A stretch of 64,000 bases of DNA from Oscillospiraceae bacterium (GCA_015068125.1 SVLD01000006.1:1-64000), one strand, 5' to 3'. Counted from the stretch's first letter, positions 40,396-49,653 are shown. The notes: a model not told the origin generated them from the sequence alone. Translations and numbers: made by a program.

Positions 40396-41889
40396 TTATC
40401 CATTCACTGCGTCCACAAATTTCAGGAAGGCAGACATGCCCTCCGGGGTACGCTTGTACACACCCGCATCCTCCAAAACGCCAGCAAACACCTTGCCGGT
40501 TTCCTGCAGAATGATATCCATGGCGTTATCGGCAGTAAAGATGTACTGCTTTTTCAGCTCGTCCACCCAATCGGCGTGCTTTTCCAGCACCTCGTCGCTG
40601 CGGACATCCCGCCCCTCCGCCACCGCCTGGGCCAGATCCGTAAGCTCCTGCTTTAAGCGGCTGGGCAGCACCGCCAGGCCCATAACCTCGATGAGGCCGA
40701 TGTTTTCCTTCTTGATGTGGTGCTTATCGGCATGGGGATGGAACACGCCCAGAGGATGCTCCGCTGTGGTGATATTGCACCGCAGCACCAGATCCAGCTC
40801 ATAGTCCGCGCCCCGTCTTCTGGCGATGGGGGTGATGGTGTTGTGGGGCTCGCCATCGGAGAATGCCACAACACCTACGCTCTCGTCAGTGTATCCTCTC
40901 CATGCGCCCAGAATCTTGTCCGCCAGGTCGGCGATGCGTTTGGGATCACTGCCCCGCAGCCGCAGAACGCTCATGGGCCACTTGACGATGCCGGCGGAAA
41001 TGTCCGCAAACCCGGCGAAAGTCACTTCCTTTTCCACCGGGGCTGTTTCCATGGCGAAGGTGTAATGACCGCCCTGGAAATGCTCGTGGCTCAAAATCGA
41101 GCCGCCCACGATGGGCAGGTCGGCATTGGAGCCCACGAAATAATGGGGGAACTCCGTGACGAAGCTCAGCAGCTTCTCAAAAGCGGACTTGTCGATCTTC
41201 ATGGGAATGTGCTTGGAATTGAAGACGATGCAGTGCTCATTATAATATACGTAAGGAGAATACTGCAGACACCAGGGCTCACCGCAAACCGTAATGGGAA
41301 TGATCCGGTGATTTTCCCGGGCAGGATGGTTCATCCGGCCGGCGTAACCCTCGTTCTCAGCGCAGAGCTGGCACTTGGGATAGCTGGACTGGGGGGCATT
41401 CTTCGCCGCGGCAATGGCCTTGGGGTCTTTTTCCGGCTTGCTGAGGTTGATGGTGATGTCCATCTCGCCGTATTTGCCGGCGTACTTCCAGCGCATATCC
41501 CGGGCGATGCGGTAGCGGCGGATGTAATCGGTATCGCAGCTGAATTTGTAGTACCAATCCGTAGCTTCCACGGGATCGATGGCGTATTTCTCCCGGAAGG
41601 TCTTGATCACTTCTCTGGGCATAGGCGTCAGGGCGCCCATGATCCGGGTATCAAACAGATCCCGGGCGGTGATATTGTCCTGGCACAGACCCTTTTCAGA
41701 GGCGTAATCCAGCATGGCCTGCAGGATCTCCTCCAGATCCTCGGTCTGAGGTTCTTCCGAAGGGATATACTCGTCCTTGCCCAGCAGGTCAAGCAGCCGG
41801 TTGGTCAGCACCATATGGTCACAGGGCTCTGCCAGGCCTGTATTCATGGCATAGGACACCAAAGAATCAATGTAAGTTTCAATCTGCAC
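40396..41889 (-). CDS. galT: UDP-glucose--hexose-1-phosphate uridylyltransferase (class II)
   Basis: 497 residues, the long Gram-positive GalT type, which lacks the HPH motif of the short class but shares FNSKHIPMKI, HEHFQGG and the flanking core. Leloir pathway: exchanges UDP-glucose with galactose-1-phosphate. GTG start at 41889 with GGAGGG 7 bases ahead, within the end of galK; stop of galK and start of galT are 3 bases apart, so the pair is coupled. galE is not in the window. Confidence 0.95.
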   Translation of the reverse strand: MQIETYIDSLVSYAMNTGLAEPCDHMVLTNRLLDLLGKDEYIPSEEPQTEDLEEILQAMLDYASEKGLCQDNITARDLFDTRIMGALTPMPREVIKTFREKYAIDPVEATDWYYKFSCDTDYIRRYRIARDMRWKYAGKYGEMDITINLSKPEKDPKAIAAAKNAPQSSYPKCQLCAENEGYAGRMNHPARENHRIIPITVCGEPWCLQYSPYVYYNEHCIVFNSKHIPMKIDKSAFEKLLSFVTEFPHYFVGSNADLPIVGGSILSHEHFQGGHYTFAMETAPVEKEVTFAGFADISAGIVKWPMSVLRLRGSDPKRIADLADKILGAWRGYTDESVGVVAFSDGEPHNTITPIARRRGADYELDLVLRCNITTAEHPLGVFHPHADKHHIKKENIGLIEVMGLAVLPSRLKQELTDLAQAVAEGRDVRSDEVLEKHADWVDELKKQYIFTADNAMDIILQETGKVFAGVLEDAGVYKRTPEGMSAFLKFVDAVNG

Positions 41890-41892
41890 AGC

Positions 41893-43107
41893 TTAACCCT
41901 CCACAAAGGCCTCTACGCCGCCCTGGGGGCGAATGGACAGAACATGGCAGGCGCCTTCACCCAGAGCGCTGTCGATCCCGCAGCGGAACTCCTCCAGGAT
42001 ATCGAAGGGCACAAAGGCCTGGACAGTGCCGGCAAAGCCGCCGCCGTGGACACGGTAAGCGCCCTTGCCCTTGAGGTAATGATCGCACAGGCACAGGGTA
42101 ACCGCCACATCCTGGTGGGCTTTATAGTTGGCAGGGATAACATTCTGCAGGTACATCCAGGAAGAATGACCGCTTTCCTTGACCATTCTCAGAAACTCCG
42201 GGAAATTGCCCTGCTGCAGGGCTTCCACCTGCATGGGAACACGGGCATTGTCGGCATAGAAATGGATGCAGCGCAGCACCGCCCGGTCGCCGCACTTCTC
42301 GCGAAGCACAGGAATGGCGGCGTAGAAATCTGTTTCGTCGATCTCGGTCAGCACAGCCTTGCCAAAGTGGGCACAGACAGATTTCATCTCCTGGGTAATA
42401 GCTGCGTACTCGTCGGTAAGGTCAGCGTGGCTTGCCCGGCTGTCGATGATGCACAAGGCATGACCGCAGGAAGCAAAGTCAAAGTCCACAGACTCGATGA
42501 CGGGATGATCCTTCTCCAAAAAATCGATGGTGATCATGCCGCCCACAGCGGAGGCGGTCTGATCCATCAGGCCGCAGGGCTTGCCGAAGAACACATTCTC
42601 CGCGTACTGGCCGATCATAGCCACCTGGGGCTGGGAAACCTTGCCGCCAAAGAACAGGTGGTTGATGATGGTGCCAATCAGCACCTCAAAGGCTGCCGAG
42701 GAGGACAGGCCGGAGCCCGGCAGGACGGTAGACTCCACATAGGCATCAAAGCCCTGAACATCGCAGCCCAGCTCCTTGAACCGGGCGGCTACGCCACGGA
42801 TCAGAGAAGCGGTGGAATTGATCTCGTCGGCCTTGGGGGTCAGCTCTGTGATATCCACCTGGCACATGGGGTAACCGGCGGACTGGACGCGGATCAGGTT
42901 TGTGCCGTTGACCCGCACTGCCGCGTTGGTATCCAAATTCACTGCCGCCGCCAGCACATGGCCGCGCTGATGGTCGGTGTGGTTACCGCCGATCTCGGTA
43001 CGGCCGGGAGCGGAGAAATAACGCTCCGGAGCGCTGCCGAAAAATTTTGCAAAGCCGGCGTTCAGGCTGGTGGCCTGGGAAGCTGTCAGCATCAATGTTT
43101 GATTCAT
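41893..43107 (-). CDS. galK: Galactokinase
   Basis: 404 residues of the GHMP kinase superfamily. Galactokinase signature GRTEIGGNHTDHQ near residue 37 and ATP motif PGSGLSSSAAFE near 129; C-terminal RVHGGGFAGTVQAFVP. It phosphorylates galactose at C1. First gene of galK-galT. Confidence 0.96.
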   Translation of the reverse strand: MNQTLMLTASQATSLNAGFAKFFGSAPERYFSAPGRTEIGGNHTDHQRGHVLAAAVNLDTNAAVRVNGTNLIRVQSAGYPMCQVDITELTPKADEINSTASLIRGVAARFKELGCDVQGFDAYVESTVLPGSGLSSSAAFEVLIGTIINHLFFGGKVSQPQVAMIGQYAENVFFGKPCGLMDQTASAVGGMITIDFLEKDHPVIESVDFDFASCGHALCIIDSRASHADLTDEYAAITQEMKSVCAHFGKAVLTEIDETDFYAAIPVLREKCGDRAVLRCIHFYADNARVPMQVEALQQGNFPEFLRMVKESGHSSWMYLQNVIPANYKAHQDVAVTLCLCDHYLKGKGAYRVHGGGFAGTVQAFVPFDILEEFRCGIDSALGEGACHVLSIRPQGGVEAFVEG

Positions 43108-43152
43108 ATGTACTTCCTCCTATATGGGTATGTTGCCATATTTTCGCATTTT

Positions 43153-43191
43153 ACTTCCATATTATACACCTGAATATCAAAAAATGGAAGT
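43153..43191 (-). promoter_or_regulatory. galKT promoter with flanking inverted repeat operator
   Basis: On the minus strand -10 TATAAT lies opposite 43161-43166; a weak -35 (TTCCAT) lies 17 bp upstream. The arms ACTTCCAT (43153-43160) and ATGGAAGT (43184-43191) are exact inverted repeats that bracket the -10 and overlap the -35, a good repressor site. Confidence 0.65.
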
Positions 43192-43251
43192 GTTAATCTT
43201 GTCAAAATGAACTTTATATGATAAATTTTTATAAAAAAGGCGGTGTATTTT

Positions 43252-43461
43252 ATGATCAGCTATAAACCTTTATGGCAGACAATGAAGAAACGGGGTGTAA
43301 CGACCTATACCCTGATCTACAAAAACGGCTTCAGTGCATACACCATCACCAGCCTAAAGCGCAATAAGTCCATCACCATGAACACCCTGGAAAGGCTCTG
43401 CACAGTGCTGAAATGCACGCCCAATGAGATCATCGAATTTACCGGGGACAAAGCGCCTTGA
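43252..43461 (+). CDS. Small XRE/Cro-type helix-turn-helix protein
   Basis: 69 residues, essentially one HTH domain: KPLWQTMKKRGVTTYTLIYKNGFSAYTITSLKRNKSITMNTLERLCTVLKCTPNEIIEF split as helix 2/3 near residues 16-40. ATG at 43252 chosen with GGCGGTG upstream. It is divergent from galK with only 144 bases between, so it may regulate galKT or itself; no direct evidence. Its stop codon overlaps the -35 of the preQ1 riboswitch promoter. Confidence 0.85.
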   Translation: MISYKPLWQTMKKRGVTTYTLIYKNGFSAYTITSLKRNKSITMNTLERLCTVLKCTPNEIIEFTGDKAP

Positions 43462-43486
43462 CAGAATCCTTTCCCAGTGATAAAAT
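43458..43486 (+). promoter_or_regulatory. queT promoter TTGACA-17-TAAAAT
   Basis: -35 at 43458-43463 (perfect, overlapping the stop of the XRE gene) and -10 at 43481-43486. Confidence 0.85.
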
Positions 43487-43501
43487 AGCTCCAACTTCAT
43501 A

Positions 43502-43573
43502 GGACAGTTCGTGACCCTCCTGTCGGTAAACAAAACTAGGCTTTTACGACGGGGCGCAGTGCGCCCTTTTTTT
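43502..43573 (+). ncRNA. PreQ1-I riboswitch with terminator
   Basis: GGACAG/CTGTC stem, C-rich loop, then the conserved tail GGTAAACAAAACTAGG (43525-43540), which forms the H-type pseudoknot in the PreQ1-I class. A terminator (GGGCGC/GCGCCC, 43552-43566, then seven T) follows. Bound pre-queuosine-1 should lower queT expression. Confidence 0.86.
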
Positions 43574-43617
43574 GGTGGGTGCATACTGCGCCCATTTTTT
43601 CATTTTCGGAGGAACCT

Positions 43618-44124
43618 ATGCGCCGCAAGATTCGCCTTCTCACCCATGCTTCCCTGCTGGCCGCCCTGTACGCGGCATTGACATATCTGCAAAATTTTCT
43701 GGTCCCCGGCTCTGCCAGCTGGGCGATCCAGTTCCGGGCGTCGGAGGCTCTTTGCATTTTTGCATTCTTCACCCCCGCCACCATTCCGGGCTTAAGCATC
43801 GGCTGTCTGCTGTTCAACCTGTCCTTTTCCGGGGCACTGCCGCTGGATGCCTTAGTCGGCACTCTGGCCACCTTCCTGGCCACCGGCAGTATGTGGCTCC
43901 TTCGCCGGCAAACCATCCGGAGCGTTCCCTTTACGGGGCTTTGTATGCCGGCGCTGTTCAACGCCATTCTGGTTGGTTGGGAGCTGAGCATTTATATTGG
44001 CGGCGGTTTTTGGATTAACGCCCTGTATGTGGCCATCGGCGAAATCGCCGTTCTTCTCACCCTGGGCAGCGCTTTGTACTTTGCCGTTAAAGCCCGCCGC
44101 CTGGATCAGAAACTTTTCGCATAA
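43618..44124 (+). CDS. queT: QueT family transporter (queuosine precursor ECF S component)
   Basis: 168 residues from ATG 43618 (GGAGG upstream), about five to six membrane segments, with typical QueT sequence (LTHASLLAALYAALTYLQNFLVPGSASWAIQFRASEALCI, split at the loop). It imports a queuosine precursor with the shared ECF module, for tRNA modification. The PreQ1 riboswitch in front supports the substrate. Confidence 0.93.
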   Translation: MRRKIRLLTHASLLAALYAALTYLQNFLVPGSASWAIQFRASEALCIFAFFTPATIPGLSIGCLLFNLSFSGALPLDALVGTLATFLATGSMWLLRRQTIRSVPFTGLCMPALFNAILVGWELSIYIGGGFWINALYVAIGEIAVLLTLGSALYFAVKARRLDQKLFA

Positions 44125-44127
44125 ACA

Positions 44128-44155
44128 AAAGCAGGATGCCGCGGCATCCTGCTTT
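44128..44155. terminator. Bidirectional terminator between queT and the M3-like peptidase gene
   Basis: AAAGCAGGATGCC/GGCATCCTGCTTT arms separated by two bases. Confidence 0.9.
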
Positions 44156-44158
44156 CCC

Positions 44159-45775
44159 TTATCCCAGTACATCCTCCAGGGTCTTGCGCACCTTTTGGAT
44201 CCGTCCCTGCTTAAAGGGACTTTCCAGCCCGGCTGCATCCACGAACCCCAGGAACTGTGTCTCCATGGTGTCCAGATTGCTCTCCAATTTCTTCAAGCCG
44301 GCGCCCTTGCTTTCCACTTCAAGCTGATACAGCTGCAGCGCCGCGTCGTTGCTGACCACATAGCTGACCACATACATGGGGCTGATGAAGAAATGGGGAA
44401 TCAGCACAAAGGTTCGGCTGTTCCAGCCCCAGGTATCCAGGCCATAAGCCTGCCCCACGCTGTCATACAGGGCATACACATTCTCCCGGGTCAGCTCCCA
44501 GCCCTCCAGGTCATAAACCTGATGCTCAAAGCTGGCATAGGCCGCCTGCTCCACATAAATATTCAGGCAGTCTATCATTTTCAGCATGGTCAGGTCCTGC
44601 TTGTCATCCACATAGCACAGGCTCAGGTACTCCATGCCCTGGGAGAAAATCTCCGCCACATCCACACCCACCGATGTGCCAAAAGAGGCGTAATCGTTGC
44701 AGAAATGCCCAAATTCGTGGGTGAAAGTCAGTTTATCATACACATTTCCTTGAGGGTTTACAAAAATGTACGGCTCGTTGTACTCCGTCAGATAGGTTTC
44801 GAAGGAAGCGTCGTATTTCTTTGTGCTCTCGGAAATATCGTAAAGCTCGGCAGCGTCCATCAGCGCGAATGCCTCGGCGATCTTTCCGCCCATGGCCTTG
44901 GCGCATTTTCTGACATATGCATAGGTCTGGGACTCGGTGCAGGACTCATTCATGAGATTCCAAACCGGGCTGTAATCCACACCTTGGTACAGGGACACCA
45001 GCTCCTCCCGAATGTCCTCCAGATATCCCATGGCCTGACCTGGCGTATAATCCCGGCCGAAATAAAAATCATAGGCAAAGCTCTGGTAATCGCTGTAACC
45101 GGCGTATGCCGCCATTTCCTGGCGCACCCTTACCAGCTCCACAAACACATCCGCCATTTTGACGCCGTAGTTCTGTAAAAAAGCCTCGGAATAGGGATCT
45201 TCCTCAGAGGCCTGACCGCTGAGGGCATAATACTTGCTCTGGAGCATCGCCTCCTCCTCCACCAAGGCGGTAAAGGTTTCATCCCAGATGCTTTTGCCCT
45301 GATAATCGTCGAAAAAGCCCTGGCCGAAGTAGTCCTCCGATTCCAATTCTTTTACCAGATTGCTGGCCGCCAGGTCGTAGAGCATCTGATCCAACAGAGC
45401 GTCCACCCGGGCACTGGTTTCCAGGCAATAGCTGTACTCCCCTTCCCAGTAGCTGTCGGTTATGTCCTTGCTGTAATAGATATTGGCCAGGGCGTAGCAG
45501 GTATAGTAGCGGTTATATTCCTCGTAAAAGGCAAAGACCTTTTCCATCAGAGTTTCCGCATCATCACCATCTGCCAGGCTATCCAGCACTTCCTGTTGGC
45601 TGGCCGCCAGGGCATCCACGTCCTGCCGGGTATATTCCATGTCCCCAAAGGCCACCACCGGCGGCCGGGTAGGCTGATTTTCCAGGAATTTCTCCCAGCC
45701 CCAGGGCAGACAGCCGGTGAGCAAAAACAAAACTGCCAGGCACAGCGCCCCTAATTTCCATATTCCTTTTCTCAT
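44159..45775 (-). CDS. M3-like zinc metallopeptidase lipoprotein
   Basis: 538 residues from ATG 45775. Signal peptide ending in lipobox LLTGC, so it should sit on the cell surface. The catalytic zinc motif is HEFGH at 353-357 with a helical surrounding typical of oligoendopeptidase F/thimet peptidases (clan MA, family M3); a downstream glutamate (AEIFSQGMEY) supplies the third ligand. Most M3 enzymes are cytoplasmic, so the lipoprotein form is unusual and suggests extracellular oligopeptide trimming. 64 bases after glk, separated by a terminator. Confidence 0.83.
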   Translation of the reverse strand: MRKGIWKLGALCLAVLFLLTGCLPWGWEKFLENQPTRPPVVAFGDMEYTRQDVDALAASQQEVLDSLADGDDAETLMEKVFAFYEEYNRYYTCYALANIYYSKDITDSYWEGEYSYCLETSARVDALLDQMLYDLAASNLVKELESEDYFGQGFFDDYQGKSIWDETFTALVEEEAMLQSKYYALSGQASEEDPYSEAFLQNYGVKMADVFVELVRVRQEMAAYAGYSDYQSFAYDFYFGRDYTPGQAMGYLEDIREELVSLYQGVDYSPVWNLMNESCTESQTYAYVRKCAKAMGGKIAEAFALMDAAELYDISESTKKYDASFETYLTEYNEPYIFVNPQGNVYDKLTFTHEFGHFCNDYASFGTSVGVDVAEIFSQGMEYLSLCYVDDKQDLTMLKMIDCLNIYVEQAAYASFEHQVYDLEGWELTRENVYALYDSVGQAYGLDTWGWNSRTFVLIPHFFISPMYVVSYVVSNDAALQLYQLEVESKGAGLKKLESNLDTMETQFLGFVDAAGLESPFKQGRIQKVRKTLEDVLG

Positions 45776-45806
45776 AGCATTTCCTCTTCCGTATTTCAAA
45801 ACAAAG

Positions 45807-45829
45807 ATCCCCCTGGCAACCAGGGGGAT
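45807..45829 (-). terminator. Terminator after glk
   Basis: ATCCCCCTGG/CCAGGGGGAT arms with a CAA loop; the minus strand continues CTTTGTTTTG. Confidence 0.82.
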
Positions 45830-45839
45830 TCTTGGCAAT

Positions 45840-46784
45840 TTATCCTCTGGCATCCAGCACCAGTTTGAACGCGCCGTATGCGCCGGCATCGTTGCCCAGG
45901 GAAGCCAGGGCAAACCGGATTCCACGGGAGGCGTGGAAAATGTACTTGTCGAAATAGCGCTTCGCGCCATCCAGCAGGGGCTGTCCGGCCTTGCTGACGC
46001 CGCCGCCCAGAACTACGATCTCCGGGTCTGTGACACAGCAGATATTGGCCAGGAACTGACCCATGTAATCGTAAACCTGCTCCAAAATTTCCAGAGCCAG
46101 GGCATCCCCGGCCTTGCCGGCGTCAAAGACATCCTTGCAGGTCAGGTTCTCAATGGAGCGCAGAACGCTCTCGGTATCGCAGGCAGCCATGTGACGCTTT
46201 GCCACCCGGACAACGCCGGTGGCGGAGCAGTACTGCTCCACGCAGCCGTATTTGCCGCAGCCGCAAGGCTCGGTTTCCTTGGGCTCCAGCACCAGATGGC
46301 CGATCTCGCCGCCGGCGCCGTGAACGCCCTCCACAGGCTTACCACCCACAATAATACCGCCGCCGACGCCGGTACCCAGGGTAGCCATAATCATGTTTTC
46401 GCAGCCGTTGCCGCCACCCTTCCAGGCCTCGCCCAGGGCAGCCACATTGGCGTCGTTGCCGGCCTTTACGGGAAGATCTGTCAAAGCGGACAGCTCCTCA
46501 TGGATATTGAACACGCCCCAACCCAGGTTGACACAGCGGTTGACCACACCCTTGCCATCCACCGGGCCCGGAACACCGATGCCGATACCGATGACCTGAT
46601 CCTTAGGTATGCCCTTTTCCGCCAGGTAGCCGTTGACTGCCGCGGCGATATCCGGCAGGATCTGACTGCCGCTATTTTCGGTTACTGTGGGGATCTCCCA
46701 CTTGCTCAGCATATTGCCCTCCCGGTCAAAAAAGGCCAGCTTCACTGTGGTGCCGCCCAAATCTACGCCAAATCCGTACTGCAT
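45840..46784 (-). CDS. glk: ROK family glucokinase
   Basis: 314 residues. ATP motif DLGGTTVK near residue 8, ROK signature and the zinc motif CGCGKYGCVEQYCS near residue 170 place it in ROK glucokinases. It phosphorylates glucose to glucose-6-phosphate. Divergent from pgi, whose product acts next in glycolysis. Confidence 0.94.
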   Translation of the reverse strand: MQYGFGVDLGGTTVKLAFFDREGNMLSKWEIPTVTENSGSQILPDIAAAVNGYLAEKGIPKDQVIGIGIGVPGPVDGKGVVNRCVNLGWGVFNIHEELSALTDLPVKAGNDANVAALGEAWKGGGNGCENMIMATLGTGVGGGIIVGGKPVEGVHGAGGEIGHLVLEPKETEPCGCGKYGCVEQYCSATGVVRVAKRHMAACDTESVLRSIENLTCKDVFDAGKAGDALALEILEQVYDYMGQFLANICCVTDPEIVVLGGGVSKAGQPLLDGAKRYFDKYIFHASRGIRFALASLGNDAGAYGAFKLVLDARG

Positions 46785-46892
46785 AATGGATTCCTCCCGG
46801 TTTGTTTTTTCTCATTATACACCCTGCGGTCAAAAAAAGCCATAGCGGCAAGGAAAAATAATAAATTTTCGCAAATCTTTTTTCGTTTGCAC

Positions 46893-46921
46893 TTGCGTTC
46901 TTTTCCATTTTGCTGTAACAT
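46893..46921 (+). promoter_or_regulatory. Possible pgi promoter TTGCGT-17-TAACAT
   Basis: -35 at 46893-46898, -10 at 46916-46921; weaker than neighbouring promoters. The glk-pgi divergent gap is 177 bases with no other clear element. Confidence 0.5.
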
Positions 46922-46961
46922 AAGTAAGAATACACACAAGTGAAAGGATGGTATACTTACC

Positions 46962-48269
46962 ATGATTAAAGTTGATATTTCCAACGTGTGGGGACAGCTG
47001 TCCCTGCCGGATCTGCTGGCCATCGAGAAGGAAGTTGCCGAAGCACACAACACCCTGGCACAGGGCACCGGCGAAGGCAACGATTTCCTGGGCTGGCGGA
47101 ATCTGCCCGTTAACGAACCCACCGAGGAGATGAAGCGCATCCAGCTTGCAGCCGAATGGATCCGGGAAAACTCCGATGTGTTTATCGTTGTCGGTATCGG
47201 CGGCAGCTACCTGGGCCCCAGAGCCGCCATCGAGCTGATGCAGGGCTGCAACCACAACATCGGCAAGGGCAAGGGTAACCCCCAGATCTACTACGCCGGC
47301 AACGGTCTGTCCACCCGGGCATGGAACGAGCTGATGCGACTGCTGGAGGGCAAGGATTTCTCCCTGGCCGTGATCTCCAAGTCCGGCACCACCACTGAGC
47401 CTGCCATCGCTTTCCGTGGTCTGAAGTGGCTGCTGGAGCGTAAGTACGGCACCGACGGCGCCAAGAAGCGCATCGTCGCCATCACTGATCCCAACAAGGG
47501 CGCTCTGCGTCAGATGGCCAATGAAGAGGGTTGGGAAACCTTCGTCATCCCTCCGGATGCCGGCGGCCGTTACAGCGTGCTGACTGCTGTGGGTCTTCTG
47601 CCCATGGCTGTTGCCGGTATCGACATCTGCAAGGTCATGAAGGGTGCTTACGAGGCAAGAGAGTACTACGATAACCTCCGCTCCTTCGAAAACCCCGTTT
47701 GGCTGTACGCCGGTGTCCGTAACCTGCTGTACCGCAATGGCAAGCCCATCGAGCTGCTGGAGTCCTTCGAGCCCGGCTTCAAGATGATGGGCGGCTGGTG
47801 GCAGCAGCTCTTCGGCGAGTCCGAAGGCAAGGACGGCAAGGGCATCTTCCCTGTTTCCGCCGAGTTCACCGCCGACCTGCACTCCCTGGGTCAGATGATC
47901 CAGCAGGGCGAGCGCAACATCTTTGAAACCATGGTTCGCTTTGACGCTCCCGAGAGCAAGATGACCATCCTGGGCGACGCCAAAAACCTGGACGGTCTGA
48001 ACTACCTGGAGGGCAAGACTCTGGACTTCGTGGACGAGAAGGCATTCCTGGGTACCCTGGCTGCCCATGTGGACGGCGGCGTGCCGGTGATCACCATGGA
48101 TATGGGCGAGCTGAACGACGAAAAGCTGGGCGAAATGTTCTTCTTCTTCGAGCTGTGCTGCGGCGTTTCCGCCTATATGCTGGGGGTCAATCCCTTCAAC
48201 CAGCCCGGCGTGGAATTCTACAAGCGTAATATGTTCCAGCTCCTGGGTAAGCCCGGCTACGAAGTGTAA
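46962..48269 (+). CDS. pgi: Glucose-6-phosphate isomerase
   Basis: 435 residues, Gram-positive GPI length. Signatures GIGGSYLGPRAAIELM, ISKSGTTTEPAIAFR and the C-terminal NPFNQPGVEFYK containing active-site residues. Converts glucose-6-phosphate and fructose-6-phosphate. Confidence 0.97.
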   Translation: MIKVDISNVWGQLSLPDLLAIEKEVAEAHNTLAQGTGEGNDFLGWRNLPVNEPTEEMKRIQLAAEWIRENSDVFIVVGIGGSYLGPRAAIELMQGCNHNIGKGKGNPQIYYAGNGLSTRAWNELMRLLEGKDFSLAVISKSGTTTEPAIAFRGLKWLLERKYGTDGAKKRIVAITDPNKGALRQMANEEGWETFVIPPDAGGRYSVLTAVGLLPMAVAGIDICKVMKGAYEAREYYDNLRSFENPVWLYAGVRNLLYRNGKPIELLESFEPGFKMMGGWWQQLFGESEGKDGKGIFPVSAEFTADLHSLGQMIQQGERNIFETMVRFDAPESKMTILGDAKNLDGLNYLEGKTLDFVDEKAFLGTLAAHVDGGVPVITMDMGELNDEKLGEMFFFFELCCGVSAYMLGVNPFNQPGVEFYKRNMFQLLGKPGYEV

Positions 48270-48300
48270 AAATTTTTGGGGTAAATTTCACAATTAACTA

Positions 48301-48329
48301 TTGCAAATTGATGCGATAACTGATAGAAT
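48301..48329 (+). promoter_or_regulatory. Promoter TTGCAA-17-TAGAAT
   Basis: -35 at 48301-48306, -10 at 48324-48329; drives the P-loop gene. Confidence 0.8.
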
Positions 48330-48370
48330 TGTTATACACCCCAAGCAAAACTGCAAAGGAGGAAATTCCG

Positions 48371-48778
48371 ATGATTCAAGTTATTATGGGCCTGAAGGGC
48401 TCCGGCAAGACCAAGAAGCTGATCGATTCCATCAACGCTACCGTGGCACAGGCCAGCGGCGACGTTGTCTGCATCGAGTACGGCAAGAAACTGACCTACG
48501 ACATCAATTACCGCGTCCGTCTGGTGGACTCTGAGGAGTATGCCATCAGCAACGCAGATATGCTCAAGGGCTTCCTGAGCGGCCTGCACGCCGGCAATTT
48601 TGATATTACCAATGTGTACATCGACAACCTGTACAAGACCATCGGCACTGACCGCGCGGTTGGCGAGGAGTTCGTGACCTGGTGCGCCAAGTTCGCCGAA
48701 GTCAACAGCATGAACATCACCATCACCATTTCCGACGATCCCGCCCTGGCTTCCGAGGCTGTTACTAAATACCTGTAA
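48371..48778 (+). CDS. Small P-loop protein of unknown function
   Basis: 135 residues from ATG 48371 (GGAGGAAATTCCG upstream). N-terminal Walker A motif GLKGSGKT at residues 7-14 and a candidate Walker B (ITNVYIDNL). Too small for a helicase or full kinase; similar short ATPases are often mislabelled as twitching-motility PilT-like proteins. The last codons (KYL-stop) and the terminator are duplicated at 51534-51587, showing that this gene's 3' end marks an insertion boundary. Confidence 0.7.
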   Translation: MIQVIMGLKGSGKTKKLIDSINATVAQASGDVVCIEYGKKLTYDINYRVRLVDSEEYAISNADMLKGFLSGLHAGNFDITNVYIDNLYKTIGTDRAVGEEFVTWCAKFAEVNSMNITITISDDPALASEAVTKYL

Positions 48779-48818
48779 TCTTCGTAAGTCCAACGCCGCT
48801 GCTTTTTGCAGCGGCGTT
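48765..48818. repeat. 54-bp direct repeat, left copy (gene 3' end plus terminator)
   Basis: Matches 51534-51587 at 53 of 54 bases. Contains the final codons and stop of the P-loop gene and a terminator with AACGCCGCTGC/GCAGCGGCGTT arms. The homology starts and stops abruptly. Confidence 0.93.
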
Positions 48819-48918
48819 CTTTCTATCGAGATTGCAGTAGCGGTGATCCGCGGGGCAGCTTGCACAAACAAGACCCGGCTTCAGGAACACGCCTAAAGCC
48901 GGTTTTTCCTATCAAGTG

Positions 48919-49653
48919 TTACAGTTTTGCCGCGGCTGCCTTGTCACAGATCACCGTCACATCCGGGTGGAATTGCAGAATCGACGCAGGAACTTTCGGT
49001 GTGACCGGCCCACAAAAGGCTGCGTATGTAATATCAGCTTTATCCGCGCCGGTAATGATCATCACAATCTTCCTGGCCTTCATAATCGTACCGATACCCA
49101 TGGTAAATGCGGCGGTAGGTACCTCATCGATAGAATCAAAGAAACGCTTATTGGCTTCTCTGGTCATTTCCGTCAGTTGTACCTCGTGGGTATACATGGG
49201 AAAGGTATCTTCCGGCTCATTAAAGCCTACATGGCCATCGTGACCAATGCTCAATAGCTGCAGATCGATTCCTCCCCAACGTTCAATTGTGTCCTCATAA
49301 GCTGCACACATAGCATCAGGGTTTTCCGGCAGGCCGCAGGGAACGCAGGTGTTCTCCGTCTTAATGGAAACATGGTCAAACAAGTGCTCCTGCATGAACC
49401 TGCGGTAGCTTTGAGGATGATTGGGTTGCAAACCTTTATATTCATCCAAATTGACCGTGCGAACCTCTGCAAAACGAATCGTACCCGCTTTCTCGCGAGC
49501 AATTAGCTCCCGGTACAGCGGCAGGGGTGTCGTTCCGGTAGCCAGACCCAAGACGCACTCCGGCTTTGCCGCGATCACAGCCTCAAATACATCTGCCGCT
49601 CTGGCACCGGCTTCCTCCGGGGTGTTAACAACAATCATTTTCAATCGTTTCAT
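48919..49653 (-). CDS. nagB: Glucosamine-6-phosphate deaminase
   Basis: 244 residues. NagB signatures LGLATGTTPLPLY, NLDEYKG (catalytic aspartate) and SIGHDGHVGFNEP. Converts glucosamine-6-phosphate to fructose-6-phosphate and ammonia, linking amino sugars to glycolysis. No nagA deacetylase is present. It lies head-to-head with the GH20 gene; the two form a compact amino-sugar cassette between 54-bp direct repeats. Confidence 0.96.
   Translation of the reverse strand: MKRLKMIVVNTPEEAGARAADVFEAVIAAKPECVLGLATGTTPLPLYRELIAREKAGTIRFAEVRTVNLDEYKGLQPNHPQSYRRFMQEHLFDHVSIKTENTCVPCGLPENPDAMCAAYEDTIERWGGIDLQLLSIGHDGHVGFNEPEDTFPMYTHEVQLTEMTREANKRFFDSIDEVPTAAFTMGIGTIMKARKIVMIITGADKADITYAAFCGPVTPKVPASILQFHPDVTVICDKAAAAKL

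Noticed and set aside
40717-43173. 818-residue plus-strand open frame opposite galK and galT
   Set aside because: Antisense shadow of two clearly identified genes; high third-position GC keeps the opposite frame open. No start signal or recognisable domain.
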